64,000 bases of DNA from Phymatolithon calcareum (GCA_977006965.1 OZ345379.1:1612001-1676000), one strand, 5' to 3'. Positions 1 to 10,892 are shown, counted from the stretch's first letter. Numbers and translations are program-made. The notes: generated from the letters alone by a model not told the origin.

Positions 1-599
1 ACGAGTGCATGTGGAAGGCCAAAGAACTGGTCTGTTTTTCCCATTGTTGTAAAAAGCCCTTCACCTGTACAAAGGCAGAAAACGACTCCGGGGTGAAAGT
101 TACAGAAAACAGAGTCCATTAGCTTCGTACATACAGACAGATATCGACGTTTTTCAGATCTGTTTACAATCAAGTTCAACGAAGAGGCCTCCGAAACACA
201 CTTGACCACATACAATACTTTCATTCACTCCATGGTCAGTTGGTTGACCAGCAATGATATCCATTAGTGTACTCTATGGGCCTTCCCCTGATCTACGAGG
301 TCTGCTTGATCGACACTTTTGAAGATATCACAGAGTGGACAGGCTAAGCTCGTGGGATTGTTTTGTCCAAAGGCAAGCGGCACAATGCTCTGATATTTCT
401 CTGAAGTCTGAGAGGCTGATCTACGAAATCAACTGATGGGATTGGTTGCCTAGCAATTAGATCATTGTAGAGAGTACTGGCCAATAAAAAGTTGTATTCG
501 TTCTGAGGCCTGACTTGACTGACATGGGCACTCCCCGTTGTGTTCCACTTGGAGAAGGAGGATCTAAATACAGTGCGCGAGTGCAATATTCCATGGCAA
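1..599. other. Gene-free stretch left of the tRNA
   Basis: I see no supportable gene here. The open frames are short, overlap on both strands and match nothing I recognise. Confidence 0.5.
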
Positions 600-673
600 G
601 GTCGCGTGGCCAAATTGGATAAGGCATCGGTCTACGGATCCGGAGATTGCAGGTTCGAGTCCTGCCGCGATCG
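600..673 (+). tRNA. tRNA-Arg (anticodon ACG)
   Basis: This decodes CGU and, after A34 to inosine editing, probably CGC and CGA. The 74-nt cloverleaf can be folded by hand. The acceptor stem pairs 600-606 with 666-672 and contains one G-U pair; the discriminator is G673. The D-arm has GCC/GGC stems. The T-arm is GCAGG / TTCGAGT / CCTGC (649-665). The anticodon loop is CTACGGA with ACG at 634-636, the same loop as plant tRNA-Arg(ACG). The top anticodon-stem pair is a T-T mismatch, which is mildly unusual. No intron is present and no CCA is encoded, as expected for a nuclear gene. A T-run follows at 677-681. Confidence 0.93.
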
Positions 674-676
674 ACA

Positions 677-681
677 TTTTT
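677..681 (+). terminator. RNA polymerase III terminator of tRNA-Arg
   Basis: Five consecutive T lie 3 nt after the discriminator base, the usual Pol III stop signal. Confidence 0.75.
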
Positions 682-1812
682 GCTTTTCCAGAGATCAAGA
701 TATGCCACTGTTGGAATTTTATTTCCCATGCCTCGCTCTTATTCTGTATAACGTTTCAATTCGTCATCAAGAAAAAATGGTAGAGCAAGCATTTTATATT
801 TTTCAAGTGAGAACGGGAGATCAGTGTGCATGACAATAGACCATATTGTCGATGTCTATCGTATTCCTCAGACCGATCGGAGCCATCCGTTGCCTAAAGC
901 AAACCGTTGTACTTTCGGTCCTTTCGCCGATCTGAACACCAATTGCTCACGGATCATATATGATACACATCGACGTGAGGCTCAGTCAAAGCACTGGAAG
1001 TACTGCCGTAGAACAAGTTCAGATGCTCGATAGGGCCGAAAAATAGATCGTTGCGAGGTACAGCCTTCTGTCTGTGAATTTCACAGGTATCAAAACAATG
1101 TATTGCTTATTGAGGAAAACCACTGCCGGTGCGACCGGCAGTAGTGCCATCTTTATGAATCAGAAGCCATCTTTTGTTGCAAATTATCCCCTATTCCATC
1201 CTAAATATGCATAACTCAAGGTCAGGAAAGATTGACTTAATATCGAAAATTGCTCCTCTCACTCCAAATATAATGTGTCTGTATTGTGCATCTGAAGCAC
1301 TCTAATAAACGTTACACGATTGCTCTGTGCCATGAAATTTCCGACCGTGCTGTCGCTGTGAACAACCATGGACGCTTTATCATTTCGAGCTTTCGAGATC
1401 AGATCTTCGTCATAATGAATTCTGTCTCTCTACAATTGGAATGGTTGTCAAACGATCATCGATAGTGGCCATCGCGATCACAGAGATCGAGTACTCAATG
1501 AGCAATTCTCTCTGGACGATCGTCGCGCAGGTACTTGAGTCAGCACATATACCGAGAAGAAAATTGACCCCGCATCTTTACACTTCGGGTCTAAGGTATT
1601 CCTTGGACACAGGGAAAGGAAAAATGACTCTCTGATAGAGTAATGTTACGTATGGCGATCGCACGTTGGCATACATGATCTATTTTCAAGCTTACAGGAT
1701 TCTAACGCAACAATATCCTGAATTTTCGAACGGCAGGAAACGATCCTTCGCGAAGGAACTATTCCGCGACTCGTCAATATGGCTGGTGACATCATGTGAT
1801 GGGCACACATAC
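682..1812. other. Gene-free stretch
   Basis: Only short ORFs are present, on both strands, with no recognisable domain. Confidence 0.5.
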
Positions 1813-1826
1813 ACTCATACGGCGTA

Positions 1827-1956
1827 TCCTGAGTTTTCCCGTCCGCCATACTGGTGGACGTTTCGTGAGCTGCACAAAGGTAGGTAGCATCAGAGGAAGC
1901 CTTGCCCATATCTTCGGAAGTCTGTGGGGCTTTTAAATAAACTTGAAAGGAAAAAA
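1827..1956 (+). mobile_element. Short 5'-truncated retroposon tail with 14-bp target duplication
   Basis: About 130 bp end in an A-rich tail and are bracketed by the perfect direct repeat ACTCATACGGCGTA (1813-1826 and 1957-1970). The body matches, by eye, the 3' end of the longer element at 40,991-41,537 (minus strand) and copies near 9,345-9,480 and 40,510-40,655. The shared core includes CATATCTTCGGAAGTC and GGCTTTTAAATAAACTTG. An A-rich 3' end plus a target duplication of variable length is typical of poly(A) retroposition by a LINE-type machinery. No coding capacity remains in this copy. Confidence 0.8.
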
Positions 1957-1970
1957 ACTCATACGGCGTA

Positions 1971-4162
1971 GGATGAATAATAACTCAGACAGCGTATCAA
2001 CTTTGCACAGCAGACATGCATGGAAAAAGTTATTTGGAGCTCTGAATGAAGCCTTAGTGAAGGTCTTGGTCTCAGACGCGCAAATAGTCAAGGAATTACT
2101 ACAATATTCCTAAGGGTACTAACACAAGTTACGGTGACTGTTAGTAACATTGCTTCGACCAGTGTGACAGGTACTAACACGTCAACAGCACTGTTCTTTG
2201 AGTCCATCCTTCGTAACAAGAAGACGCATCTCATCCTCAAGCTTACACTTCTGGACGCTTTTAATGGTCACTTTGCCCGATTCGGACCCACAATTGGGGT
2301 TTCTCTTCAGCGGTTAGCCTAATCTCGGCAAGACTACAGTAGTTGATGTATCGTTCGGGTTTCGTCGTCGAATTACCAGAGTAGATGAGATGCGTCTTCT
2401 AGTTTGGCATTGTTATGAATGTCACTCCTTTGAGATGCTGAGAAAAGAAGGAAACGAGTCTGCATGTGGCTTGCAGTATGTCGATATCGTACTGATGTCC
2501 ACGAGCAAAAATATGAACTGAGTTTTCTTCTGAAATCTCTTGGAATCAATAGCGGTTCTCCGTGTAGCATTTCCCCAGTTTAATAGGAGTTCCCTGTTCT
2601 AATACTCCTACATGCATTTTTGAGAGAGGAGGTGACTTCATTCATAAGCAAGAATATGGGGGCTCCCGTCAAAAAAGATTGGGTTCTCAGGGTTCAATAC
2701 ATCCAATACAGAGAATATATATTGACTGCAGCCGCAGTAAGCTGCAGTGCTCCTGTGGCCAACGTATTGGGGAGGCCCGTGGCTTCAGCGGGTGGGGGGC
2801 GTACCGCGTCGTTGGGCAATAGTAGAAACCACGGGGTGGGTCACGCGGTCAAATTGGAGCTTGTGTTGCCATATAATCTCATGGCGATATGTGGAAGTCG
2901 ATCTGTTTTTCACTTGAAGGAACAGTAGTTGTAGTTCCGTTGATGCACGGGCAAGGGACGCGCCGGCTTTTCTCAAGTTGGAACACATCATGAGTTCCAA
3001 CTTTAGTAAAGTCGACATCTTTCTACTACGTATTCTAGCATCGCGCGATGTGTGCATTTTCTTACACTCAGCGCATTTTACAGCCCATGCCAGTTCCCGT
3101 CCGCCGGTCAGCACGTATGGTTTGGAGTGCTGGCAAATGGATGTGAGATTGCGTGCGGGGCGAAATGATGTCGGAAAATGCACCACACGGACCCCTGCTA
3201 GCTTCGCGTGACAGTGGACTGTTGTTTCCCCCTGGACGTTCGTGACGACCACTAGGCCAAATAAGATGGTGAACCGTCAGAACTCCGCAAAAAACATGTG
3301 TAAAGTAAAGTCGAAATCTCAGTCATGTGCTCGGTTCGAAAGGCTCAAGCCATTGCCAGTCTTGGCTTCAAGCATGCATAGAGACGCGCGCATGCATGTG
3401 ATCCTCGAGCACAAAAATAACAAACACTGCTTTGGGCACATTTGCCATGACTCCTGGACAGTGCCAATCTTGCCAAATGACAGAAGTGTCTTTTCGCTGA
3501 GTAATAAGACAAAACGTTCAGATCACAGTTCTAATTCAAGTAATCGTCCTTGGCAAGAAGCTCGGCTTAACAAAGCGTTGATGATCCGGGGCCCTTCTCC
3601 TGCTTAGGATCATCATTTCCTTACGAGGAATCTCTGATCCTATGTTGTGGGGGTCCACTGCAAACTATCATCTGATCGCCAGATGGAGGGTGCACACAAA
3701 ATCCGTACGTTACATAACAACACGGAATATCTACGTTGCGTCATTGAAAGACGGAACATTATTTGCATGGTGTGGTGAAAGCATTTCATTGGACTTTTTC
3801 GAATCTTCAATAAGGCACCCAATGAAAACAAACGTATTCCTCACTCGAACCCTCTACACATTTCACCTGAGTGTAATGACCAATCGTTGCATTTTTTACG
3901 TTTTCGAGCACCAGCTTGCGAGATACAGTCTATCATCAGGTGGGTGGAAAATCACTTGCTCTCCCCTCATCGGTCTTTGAGATCCGTCGCGCTTTCCGCG
4001 CCCGGACGCCGCCAAATGACCTCCAGCATGCCTCTCGCAAGGCCCTTCTGTTGCCCAAAAATGACACTGAACGCAAACTCCTCGCGACGCACCGAAATTT
4101 CGAGACGACAGTTCGTACACCCTCCTCCGCATCGCTGACGAACCGACCTGGCAGCGGTCGTC
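1971..4162. other. Gene-free stretch upstream of the AlkB-like gene
   Basis: No gene can be supported. The longest minus-strand frame (2785-3252) opens with GTG rather than ATG and resembles no family I know. The 400 bp before 4163 presumably hold the promoter of the next gene, but I see no clear element. Confidence 0.45.
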
Positions 4163-5428
4163 ATGCGAACGGCTGCTCCAAACCCGAATCTTTTCCTGCT
4201 CGCAGCGGTTCCGCCACTCCTTTCCGTTTACGTCCCGCATGCCGTTTCGCATCCGCTTTTGCGACACTCCGCCGGACTTTTGTACTCCCTGGTCTTTCTC
4301 CCCGTCGTCGAGTGCATCACCGGATATCCCGACCTGCTGCGTCTAGTCCGCTCTGGCTGTGAATCGCGCCCAGTGACGACTTGGGCAAATACGGAGGTGA
4401 TCGTGTCCAGTATTTCTTCTCTGCAAGTGCACCGAAGCCAGTCTCAGTCAACAAAGAGCGACACAATCACGACGCCGAAACCAGTCAATCTGCACGATCG
4501 GCCCGTCTTCCGCATCGCGCTTCTTCTCTCGCTTCTGTCTGTCACTTTCACCCTTTTCCACGCAATCCTGTGCGTATCGTCATCCACCTCGCCGTCCTCA
4601 ACGTTTATTCCCATCGTGCTAGCCCGTGCCGCACCGCGCACGTTTGCTCAATTCCTCCTCAGTCTGCTCTCCCTAGGCTATGTCGTAGTAACTGGATATG
4701 TCTGCGCGCACGAACTGATGCACAAAACCGGCCCCCATTTCCAACTCGAGCGTCTCATCGCCATGCTGTATCTCTCTATCATGCTGAATCCCGCCTACTT
4801 TGTCGATCATCATCACCATCACGTGCACGTCGGCACAGACAAAGATACCGCTTCTGCGCGTAGAGGCGACACGTCGTACGGCTACTTTGTGCGTCAGCAG
4901 TACGGCGCCTGGTCTCGCGCCCTCCGCACCTCATTGCATCTACTGCGGGGCTCCTTCGGCGTGGTACACTTTCTGCAGCGTGACCGATTCGCTCGAGCGC
5001 TATTGGGCACGATTATTTCCGTGGGTGCAGCGTATTCTGTTTTTGGTGGTACTGCGTTTGCTTATTACGTCGCTATGGCTGGGATGGGAATGTTTCTTAT
5101 GGATTGTGCAAACTACGTGCAACATTATGGACTCCGACGGTCGAGAGACCCGGTCACAGGGAAACTGGAACCTGTGGACAGAATGCATAGCTGGGATTGC
5201 TCGTATACGTTGCCTAATCTTGTGACGTTCAATATCGGTCATCATGCACATCATCATATTGATGGTACAATGGCATATCCGGCACTTGAGGCAGGCGTTG
5301 GACCAGAGTTCCCGCTAGGTATGCACTGTATGACGTGGCTCACGCTTTTTCCACCGCTGTTTTGGAGGATTGCGGATCCTATGGTGGATGAAATTGAGCG
5401 GCAGAAAGCTGCGAGGATGAAGACGTGA
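4163..5428 (+). CDS. AlkB-type membrane di-iron hydroxylase (alkane 1-monooxygenase-like)
   Basis: The 421-residue intronless protein belongs to the integral-membrane di-iron hydroxylase/desaturase group. It shows the AlkB set of histidine clusters: HELMH at 183-187, an HHHHH-V-H cluster at 216-222 followed by VGTDKDTASARRGD (AlkB family: H-x3-HH-x-V-x-TPxDPAxAR), NYVQHYGL at 317-324 (AlkB NYxEHYGL), and GHHAHHH at 359-365. Hydrophobic membrane segments are near 10-28, 33-52, 115-140, 160-182, 197-212 and 280-315. By analogy it oxygenates a terminal methyl or long acyl/alkyl chain using an electron-transfer partner. Substrate and organelle are unknown. The fourth cluster and the NYxxHYG motif favour AlkB over ordinary fatty-acid desaturases. 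The first ATG of the frame is used. Confidence 0.85.
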   Translation: MRTAAPNPNLFLLAAVPPLLSVYVPHAVSHPLLRHSAGLLYSLVFLPVVECITGYPDLLRLVRSGCESRPVTTWANTEVIVSSISSLQVHRSQSQSTKSDTITTPKPVNLHDRPVFRIALLLSLLSVTFTLFHAILCVSSSTSPSSTFIPIVLARAAPRTFAQFLLSLLSLGYVVVTGYVCAHELMHKTGPHFQLERLIAMLYLSIMLNPAYFVDHHHHHVHVGTDKDTASARRGDTSYGYFVRQQYGAWSRALRTSLHLLRGSFGVVHFLQRDRFARALLGTIISVGAAYSVFGGTAFAYYVAMAGMGMFLMDCANYVQHYGLRRSRDPVTGKLEPVDRMHSWDCSYTLPNLVTFNIGHHAHHHIDGTMAYPALEAGVGPEFPLGMHCMTWLTLFPPLFWRIADPMVDEIERQKAARMKT

Positions 5429-5990
5429 TGAGTTTGTCTCTCGAATGTTCTCAATTTGATATCAGGTCCATGGCCTTCTTTTGAGGATGAAGCGATGGCT
5501 GCCTCTCGTGACCCAGTACGGGGGATCTGAAGAGAGGTCGCGGTTCATCTTTGGGAGGAAGCGATATAGTTTTGCGAACTGTGGCATTGTCGAGTCTCCA
5601 CAGATGCTATGCCCTGAAGCAGAGACATCCATTCAACGGAGGCATATTCTATGGGGTAATGCTCCGTACAGCAATTCTGTGAAGCAAGCAAAGTATAGCT
5701 GCAGAGAGAGAGAGAGAGAGATGTGAATTTAGTTTAGAAGTAGAAGTATTACTGTAGAGATGATTGTTCTTTCTGCTGTACTGTATCGAAATAGCAGCAG
5801 ACGGACACGCACACAATAAACATTCCCATGTCGGAAATGAAGCCTCGGAACCGTGAGCGTAACCACTTTGCGTGCGCCTTCGTTTTTCAGAAGTATTTGA
5901 TGACGTGATGGAAGCAAATTTGCATTGACAGGAGGAGCAATATTTTCACAAGTTCCGTGACCGATGCAGAAAGAAATTAGCAGTGTCAGA
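5429..5990. other. Intergenic stretch with an (AG)n microsatellite
   Basis: About 560 bp lie between the AlkB-like gene and the left edge of the inverted repeat. A dinucleotide AG run lies at about 5,702-5,721. No gene is seen. Confidence 0.5.
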
Positions 5991-6039
5991 CTTTAGGAAC
6001 GATGGTATAGCTTTATTATACAGTAGACCAACAAATAAC

Positions 6040-6426
6040 TTAAACTTCCTGCGACGCATCACCCTTGCTCTTCTTCCGCGGCATAAGAACCTGGTGGATG
6101 TTGGGAAGAACACCACCCGATGCAATAGTAACGCCACCAAGAAGCTTGTTGAGTTCTTCGTCGTTCCTCACGGCCAGCTGGATGTGGCGCGGAATAATAC
6201 GGGTCTTCTTGTTGTCGCGAGCGGCATTTCCGGCAAGCTCCAGAACCTCAGCGGTCAAATACTCCATCACAGCGGCGAGGTACACTGGGGCTCCAGCGCC
6301 GACACGATCCGCGTATCCGCCCTTGCGGAGGAATCGATGAATACGGCCGACTGGGAACTGCAAACCTGCCTTGGATGAGCGCGACTGCGCAGACTTCTTC
6401 TCCGTCTTGTTCGCCTTGGGAGCCAT
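6040..6426 (-). CDS. H2A: Histone H2A (H2A.X-like C-terminus), left copy
   Basis: The 128-residue core histone H2A pairs with H2B in the nucleosome. It has the canonical histone fold: [19 protein letters not shown], the [13 protein letters not shown] acidic-patch helix region, and [23 protein letters not shown] near the docking domain. The start is the ATG at 6424-6426 (MAPKANK); upstream in-frame codons are 5' leader. The last four residues are SQEV, resembling the SQ(E/D)-hydrophobic phosphorylation motif of H2A.X. A divergent H2B starts 599 bp away. On the minus strand an AATAAA lies about 25 bp after the stop (complement of 6012-6017), and no histone stem-loop is visible. The protein is identical to the right copy. 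Confidence 0.98.
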   Translation of the reverse strand: MAPKANKTEKKSAQSRSSKAGLQFPVGRIHRFLRKGGYADRVGAGAPVYLAAVMEYLTAEVLELAGNAARDNKKTRIIPRHIQLAVRNDEELNKLLGGVTIASGGVLPNIHQVLMPRKKSKGDASQEV

Positions 6427-7025
6427 TTCGGATGAGTTTGAAGAGACGGAGGTATTCGAGAGACCTTGGGTAGTCGGAGAGTGCAGAGGTACAGTGGGTC
6501 GAAAGTTGCGACGACGTTCCTGCCTTTTTGTAGTGCAGGAGACGCGGGAGACTTTCACAATGGTGGCTTTCGGTTCGACATTCGGGGCGATGGAATTAAC
6601 CAATGGTGACTCTGAACAACGTGCCAGCGCTAAAAAAATCGTATCATAGCGCAAAATGCAAAAACTCTCGAAAGAGCGGATATCATAACGTAAATTTGCA
6701 AACTCGGGAGGGTGCGCGTTCACGAGCTATTATTGGTTCAAAATATATTCCGAAATTTATATCATAGCCAATAGAAGCGTCATTTACAAATTAGAACCAG
6801 ATTTGAGCACATCTATAGGACAAAACGAAACCACCGAAACAACCGCCCTTGTTGGAGAAAAGGCGCGCAGCGACTGTCTCACGTGGGGTGGGCGACGGCG
6901 TTCTTTCGTACATATTCCCGACATCCCCTCCGCCCACCATCTCAACTCGTGCAAAACAACTTCGTGAACGTTTGCAAAGATAATTCCAAGCTTTCTCCAA
7001 CCTCTCTCCATCCTCGTACTTTGCA
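6427..7025. promoter_or_regulatory. Bidirectional H2A/H2B promoter with three CCAAT boxes
   Basis: The 599-bp gap between two divergent start codons contains CCAAT pentamers at 6600-6604 (+), 6732-6736 (-) and 6768-6772 (+). All three are kept in the right arm. Repeated CCAAT boxes are typical of co-regulated, S-phase histone promoters, so shared regulation is inferred. Confidence 0.7.
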
Positions 7026-7403
7026 ATGGCTCCCAAGGGTACTAAGTCTGTCCCCAAGGCCGACAAGGGCAAGAAGAGCGTTCCCGCCGTCGCTACCTCC
7101 GACAAGAAGAAGAGGAGCAAGAAGAGGACCGAGTCTTACTCCATCTACATCTACAAGGTTTTGAAGCAGGTCCACCCGGACACTGGCGTCTCATCCAAGG
7201 CCATGAGCATCATGAACTCCTTCGTCAACGATCTCTTCGAGCGCATCGCCTCCGAAGCTGCCAAGCTCAGCACATACAGCGGCACCAAGACTCTTACGTC
7301 CCGCGAAATTCAGACTGCCATCCGCCTCATCCTTCCCGGTGAGCTCGCCAAGCATGCCGTCTCTGAGGGAACGAAGGCCGTCACCAAGTATTCTAGCGCA
7401 TAA
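7026..7403 (+). CDS. H2B: Histone H2B, left copy
   Basis: The 125-residue H2B has a lysine-rich tail (1-35), then the fold beginning [19 protein letters not shown], then [38 protein letters not shown], and a C-terminal helix ending KAVTKYSSA. That helix includes the K in AVTKY that is the usual H2B ubiquitylation site. It dimerises with H2A, whose gene is divergent and adjacent. It is intronless, and the protein is identical to the right copy. The start is the only ATG near the frame start. Confidence 0.98.
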   Translation: MAPKGTKSVPKADKGKKSVPAVATSDKKKRSKKRTESYSIYIYKVLKQVHPDTGVSSKAMSIMNSFVNDLFERIASEAAKLSTYSGTKTLTSREIQTAIRLILPGELAKHAVSEGTKAVTKYSSA

Positions 7404-7844
7404 GTTTTATTCTACGTCTTTTCCGTATTGTAAATTAAATCTCTCCTTTGTGTATCTGAAATTTGACGCACGATCGCAAATTTTGGTCAAAAATCAACGC
7501 AGTCTGTTGAGTGTTGTATGTCGCCGTAGAGAGCTCGCACGATTTCCTTCATACAGGAGTCGCCCCCTGCAAACCATAAATATGTTACAGTTTGAGATAA
7601 TTGACTTTTCCAGTGTTTCGGAGACCTGAACTAGTCTCTGACAAACATGGCAGAGCATTACAACGAATGCTTTGTAACAAGGAAGGCTACATATCCATCA
7701 GACATGTGCAAAGCCGAGGTGAGACCCTGCTATGAAGATGCCCATACGGCTGAGTCATGGTATTCGCCACCCACGTATGGGAGCGTGTTTAATTGAAGTT
7801 CTCGTTGTCCATTTAGCACCTGAGAGGGTCACCCGCGTGTGTGT
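7404..7844. other. H2B downstream region
   Basis: The non-coding stretch is conserved between arms and holds the H2B 3' end. No histone-type stem-loop is visible. The 8-bp target site GTGTGTGT (7837-7844) ends it. Confidence 0.5.
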
Positions 7845-8494
7845 CAGAGCATTGGAATTATTTATTTATTTTTATTCTTTTCTCGCTCAGTGTCGAGAAT
7901 AAATATCAAGACTGTTGAGCGCAGAAGGAATAAATTATTGTATTTAAGTTCAGTGAGGAATAAATAACTGGTTATTCCCAATTATTGGATCCATCTAGCT
8001 GCTTTCTGTCACGATAGCATTGACGTCTTCGATTCCCCACACATCACAGCGGAGTTGGGATCCGACTGTGTGAAAAACTCATCGCGAACATGCTTACCGA
8101 AAACTCGCGGCATCTTGGGTGCTACCAAACGGTGCTCGCCTGGTACGCAGTTCCCGTTGTACTGTGTTGATTGCCATGGTTTTCATAATCCTAAATGAGG
8201 AGTCCGCAGCCGACACGTCATGTGCTATCGATGACAAACATGTCACTTTACTGTTCAAGAATACCATCGGGCCCAAATAAACAATATAATCGTCGGGCCA
8301 AAATGCTGTCATTCTCCCCCAGAAACGTAGACTTAGTCGAGCGTTCTCGAGTAAATAATGCTTTCAAATAAATAAAATAATTGTCGTAACCACGAAGATC
8401 TCAATAAATACAATAAATATGCGCGACTCAGGAATAAATTATTGGAACAATAATTTAAATAATTACAATAGCAATTATTTTTTCCAATGCTTTG
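7845..8494. mobile_element. Non-autonomous hAT-type transposon with 8-bp target duplication
   Basis: The 650-bp insertion is absent from the right arm. It is flanked by the direct repeat GTGTGTGT (7837-7844 and 8495-8502); the right arm has a single copy of this site (near 42,050). The ends are short, imperfect inverted repeats: CAGAGCATTGG at left and, read inward from the right, CAAAGCATTGG, followed by A/T-rich DNA. An 8-bp duplication plus CA-starting short inverted ends fits the hAT superfamily. No transposase frame is present. A fragment of the 84-bp foldback MITE seen at 11,720 lies inside (about 8,268-8,330). Confidence 0.85.
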
Positions 8495-8502
8495 GTGTGT
8501 GT

Positions 8503-9340
8503 GTCCATTGGAAGAAATAAAAGGTGATAGCTCCTCTTGTCCAGGGCTCTACCAAAAATTTTCCTTGCCTCATTGCAGTATCTTTCCGGAAAGGCAAGAG
8601 CGACCTTCTTGACTCCCAGAACGGAGAGGACTGTCGCCTTTGAACAAATTGGTATCACATATATTATGCACTACTCAATGCCGACAAGAAGAAGAAAGCA
8701 AAGAATAAAGCTAGGCAGACGACCTAATTTTGCGAGCAGCCAAGGCGAATTTCCAGTCTTCAGAATCTTTTCCAAGGACTGCGATTTTAGTTAGCGTTTG
8801 CGATAGTGTATTCAAGGGTCTACACTTTGTCCAGCTTTGATCAGGCTTGAAAATACCCGAACATTGGCACGGTAGCAGTATTGATTTTTAGATGCACCTA
8901 AACCTTAATTCGAATATCTCTATGAGCCGCAATGAAGGAGAAAGTCGAATGCGACTGACAAGATACGGGCCAGATTTTCGATGTGTCTGACAATTCGATA
9001 CGAGCAGTCTCGAGACAGGAATATTTGATGATACATAATACAGCACGAAACAATGTAACTTTTCTGGACAACGAGCCTTTTTGTCTCGATTCGATTCACG
9101 TTTGTACTGAGGTACTGAAAACTTCATGTGCCATCTTGCACAAGGATATCACAACCGCGCTTTTCCCATGCAGGCCATTATGACTTTGGATGACTTCGAT
9201 CATTTCAAGACTTCCACCTAGCAGCCATTGCTGTTGCTTGCTCCCATTCTATATCATCAATCGCCAAACATACACTTGCTGGAGGAGACGAGGCGATGTA
9301 CGAATAGATAGCATTGCCCGCGCAACCAGATTGGACTAAG
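8503..9340. other. Arm-conserved non-coding or decayed stretch
   Basis: This is shared with the right arm. Short frames around 8,888-9,183 are partly conserved (for example a segment encoding EPFCL..IHVCTEVLKTSC) but have different starts and stops in the two arms. I treat it as decayed sequence. Confidence 0.4.
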
Positions 9341-9344
9341 CTGC

Positions 9345-9480
9345 AAGTTATTTAAAAGCCCCGCTGACTTCCGAAGATATGGGCAAGGCTTCCTCAGCTG
9401 CTACCTACTGATGTGTACCTCACGAAAACGCACCGCCAGAAGGCGGACGGAAAATTAGGATCTGAGGTAATCCCATCTCA
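9345..9480 (-). mobile_element. Retroposon tail copy (left arm)
   Basis: This is a minus-strand copy of the tail family found at 1,827-1,956, with the CATATCTTCGGAAGTC core and an AAATAACTTG end. It also occurs in the right arm (about 40,510-40,655), so it inserted before the arms duplicated. Confidence 0.65.
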
Positions 9481-9585
9481 ATTGCGGAAGTCCTGTATAG
9501 TTCGCCGTGGACGACCCCTGGTAGCGAGGCGTCATTGTGTGTCACATTTGATGCTCGGTGATCCTTGCACGAAGCTAGTTTGACA

Positions 9586-9620
9586 GCTGATCCGTCAGCA
9601 TAATATGCTGACGGATCAGC
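9586..9620. repeat. Perfect 16-bp-arm hairpin, conserved in both arms
   Basis: Arms GCTGATCCGTCAGCAT (9586-9601) and its complement (9605-9620) surround a 3-nt loop. The same 35-bp hairpin is at 40,367-40,401. Confidence 0.85.
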
Positions 9621-9624
9621 ATAT

Positions 9625-10140
9625 TATGGTAACCGCGCATGGTGCGCAACGGGGTACTCGTGTAGGGCCCTAGCGATCAAGAGTGTTGAAATCGTCACTA
9701 TAGACGATTTGGCGGCAGTGGCAAACCACTTATTTTGAAACCAAGTCTTACTCTGTGTTTCAGGTATTCTCTTGATACCGAGTTCTCGCTCTGTGTTACA
9801 GGTCTTCTCCACTTCCGGCGCCGTGCTCGTTGGATTAAGCTAGTGTATGAAAGGGCCATATCCGGCAATTGCTGCTCGTTTTGGTCCTACTGGCTTCCAC
9901 TCGCATCCACCACAATCACTATACGTCAGCTCTGCATATCAGTACTCCAGACATCCACACACACCCGACATCTGCCCTCAACAAACAAATCTGTCAACGG
10001 GCCCGACAGTAGCAAACTTCGCTTCCCCAGCCTACGCCAATATTAAATGGGACTTGTACGACACAGCCATACATGCAGGGTACACGCTGTACACCTCTTG
10101 CCCATTTGCGCGCGCGAAGTCCAACAACTCTTCAACATGT
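9625..10140. other. Arm-conserved stretch without a supported gene
   Basis: It is present in both arms and open frames are short and overlapping. Nothing is recognised. Confidence 0.4.
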
Positions 10141-10578
10141 ACGGGATGTGGACCACTTTTGAGGGAAACAAATGATGTAAGCTTTCATACATTTGTTCTC
10201 CCCCGGAAAAGTGCGTAAAAACTTCAACAAAACAGAAATGAAAATTTGCTTCCACAGAATGGGGGAAACATGGGATTTGTTTCCCCGGAATGGGGGAAAC
10301 ATGGGATTTGTTTCCCCGGAATGGGGGAAACATGGGATTTGTTTCCCCGGAATGGGGGAAACATGGGATTTGTTTCCCCGGAATGGGGGAAACACGGGAT
10401 TTGTTTCCCCTCTTCGGCGTCAGTTCTTCGTAGATGCACCAATAGGAATCAACTAAACTGATGATGCTATGATACCTTTTTTGGTGTCCATAGGCGCAGT
10501 ATATATGAAACATAGCAGCGGTCCAACTTTCAATTGATACAGGGCGGACATCACTTGTTTCCCTCGTTTCTGGGGACA
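10141..10578. mobile_element. Left-arm-only insertion with inverted ends and hairpin minisatellite
   Basis: The right arm reads straight through this point (about 39,841-39,866), so about 440 bp were inserted in the left arm or lost from the right. Near its ends are inverted copies of GAGGGAAACAA-A/G-TGATGT (about 10,163-10,180 and about 10,547-10,566). I could not define an unambiguous target duplication. It holds the 31-bp tandem array below, whose unit echoes the GGGAAACA end motif. It is probably a non-autonomous foldback element. Confidence 0.65.
10257..10410. repeat. Five tandem 31-bp hairpin repeats
   Basis: Units start at 10257, 10288, 10319, 10350 and 10381. Each contains GGGGAAACA, an 8-nt spacer, and TGTTTCCCC, so every unit can fold into a 9-bp stem. 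Copies are nearly identical; the last has ACACGGG in place of ACATGGG. No variable spacers occur. Because 31 is not divisible by three, all three frames are read in turn, which keeps several frames artificially open. Confidence 0.95.
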
Positions 10579-10892
10579 AGAGATCCTCTGATTATTCCTG
10601 CAGCTCACACGATTGTACCGACCCCTCAAAAATGTAGTGAAATTAAGGGGCATCGTGGAATCCTACATTCTTGCACTAGTTTTATTTTCGAGCTATTGCT
10701 TTACACTGAAAGATCAGCCTATTCTAGGTCATCCAGAACACACCTAGGCGCACGAAAAACGCTTGTGCCTTTTCTAATATCGAGAGAGCACTATGTACTA
10801 TCCACTGTTGAAGCTTCGTGGAAGTACAAGAAGCGTTATTGGCTGGGAGTGATGGAGCCATTAGGCTTGATCGAGCCTGGCTCTCTGAGAGC

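Noticed and set aside
2785-3252. 155-codon frame on the minus strand
   Set aside because: It opens with GTG, has no recognisable domain, and the first ATG is far inside.
4163-5428. Ordinary fatty-acid desaturase
   Set aside because: NYVQHYGL and the H-cluster followed by VGTDKDTASAR match the AlkB pattern better.
8888-9183. Possible small gene conserved between arms
   Set aside because: Starts and stops differ between arms and the right copy is interrupted by a retroposon; looks decayed.
10257-10410. CRISPR-like array of 31-bp repeats
   Set aside because: Units are directly abutting with no unique spacers, and the setting is eukaryotic; it is a hairpin minisatellite.
10132-10579. Protein-coding repeats (several open frames on both strands)
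   Set aside because: The 31-bp period rotates the frame and the repeat lacks stops by chance; composition is non-protein-like.
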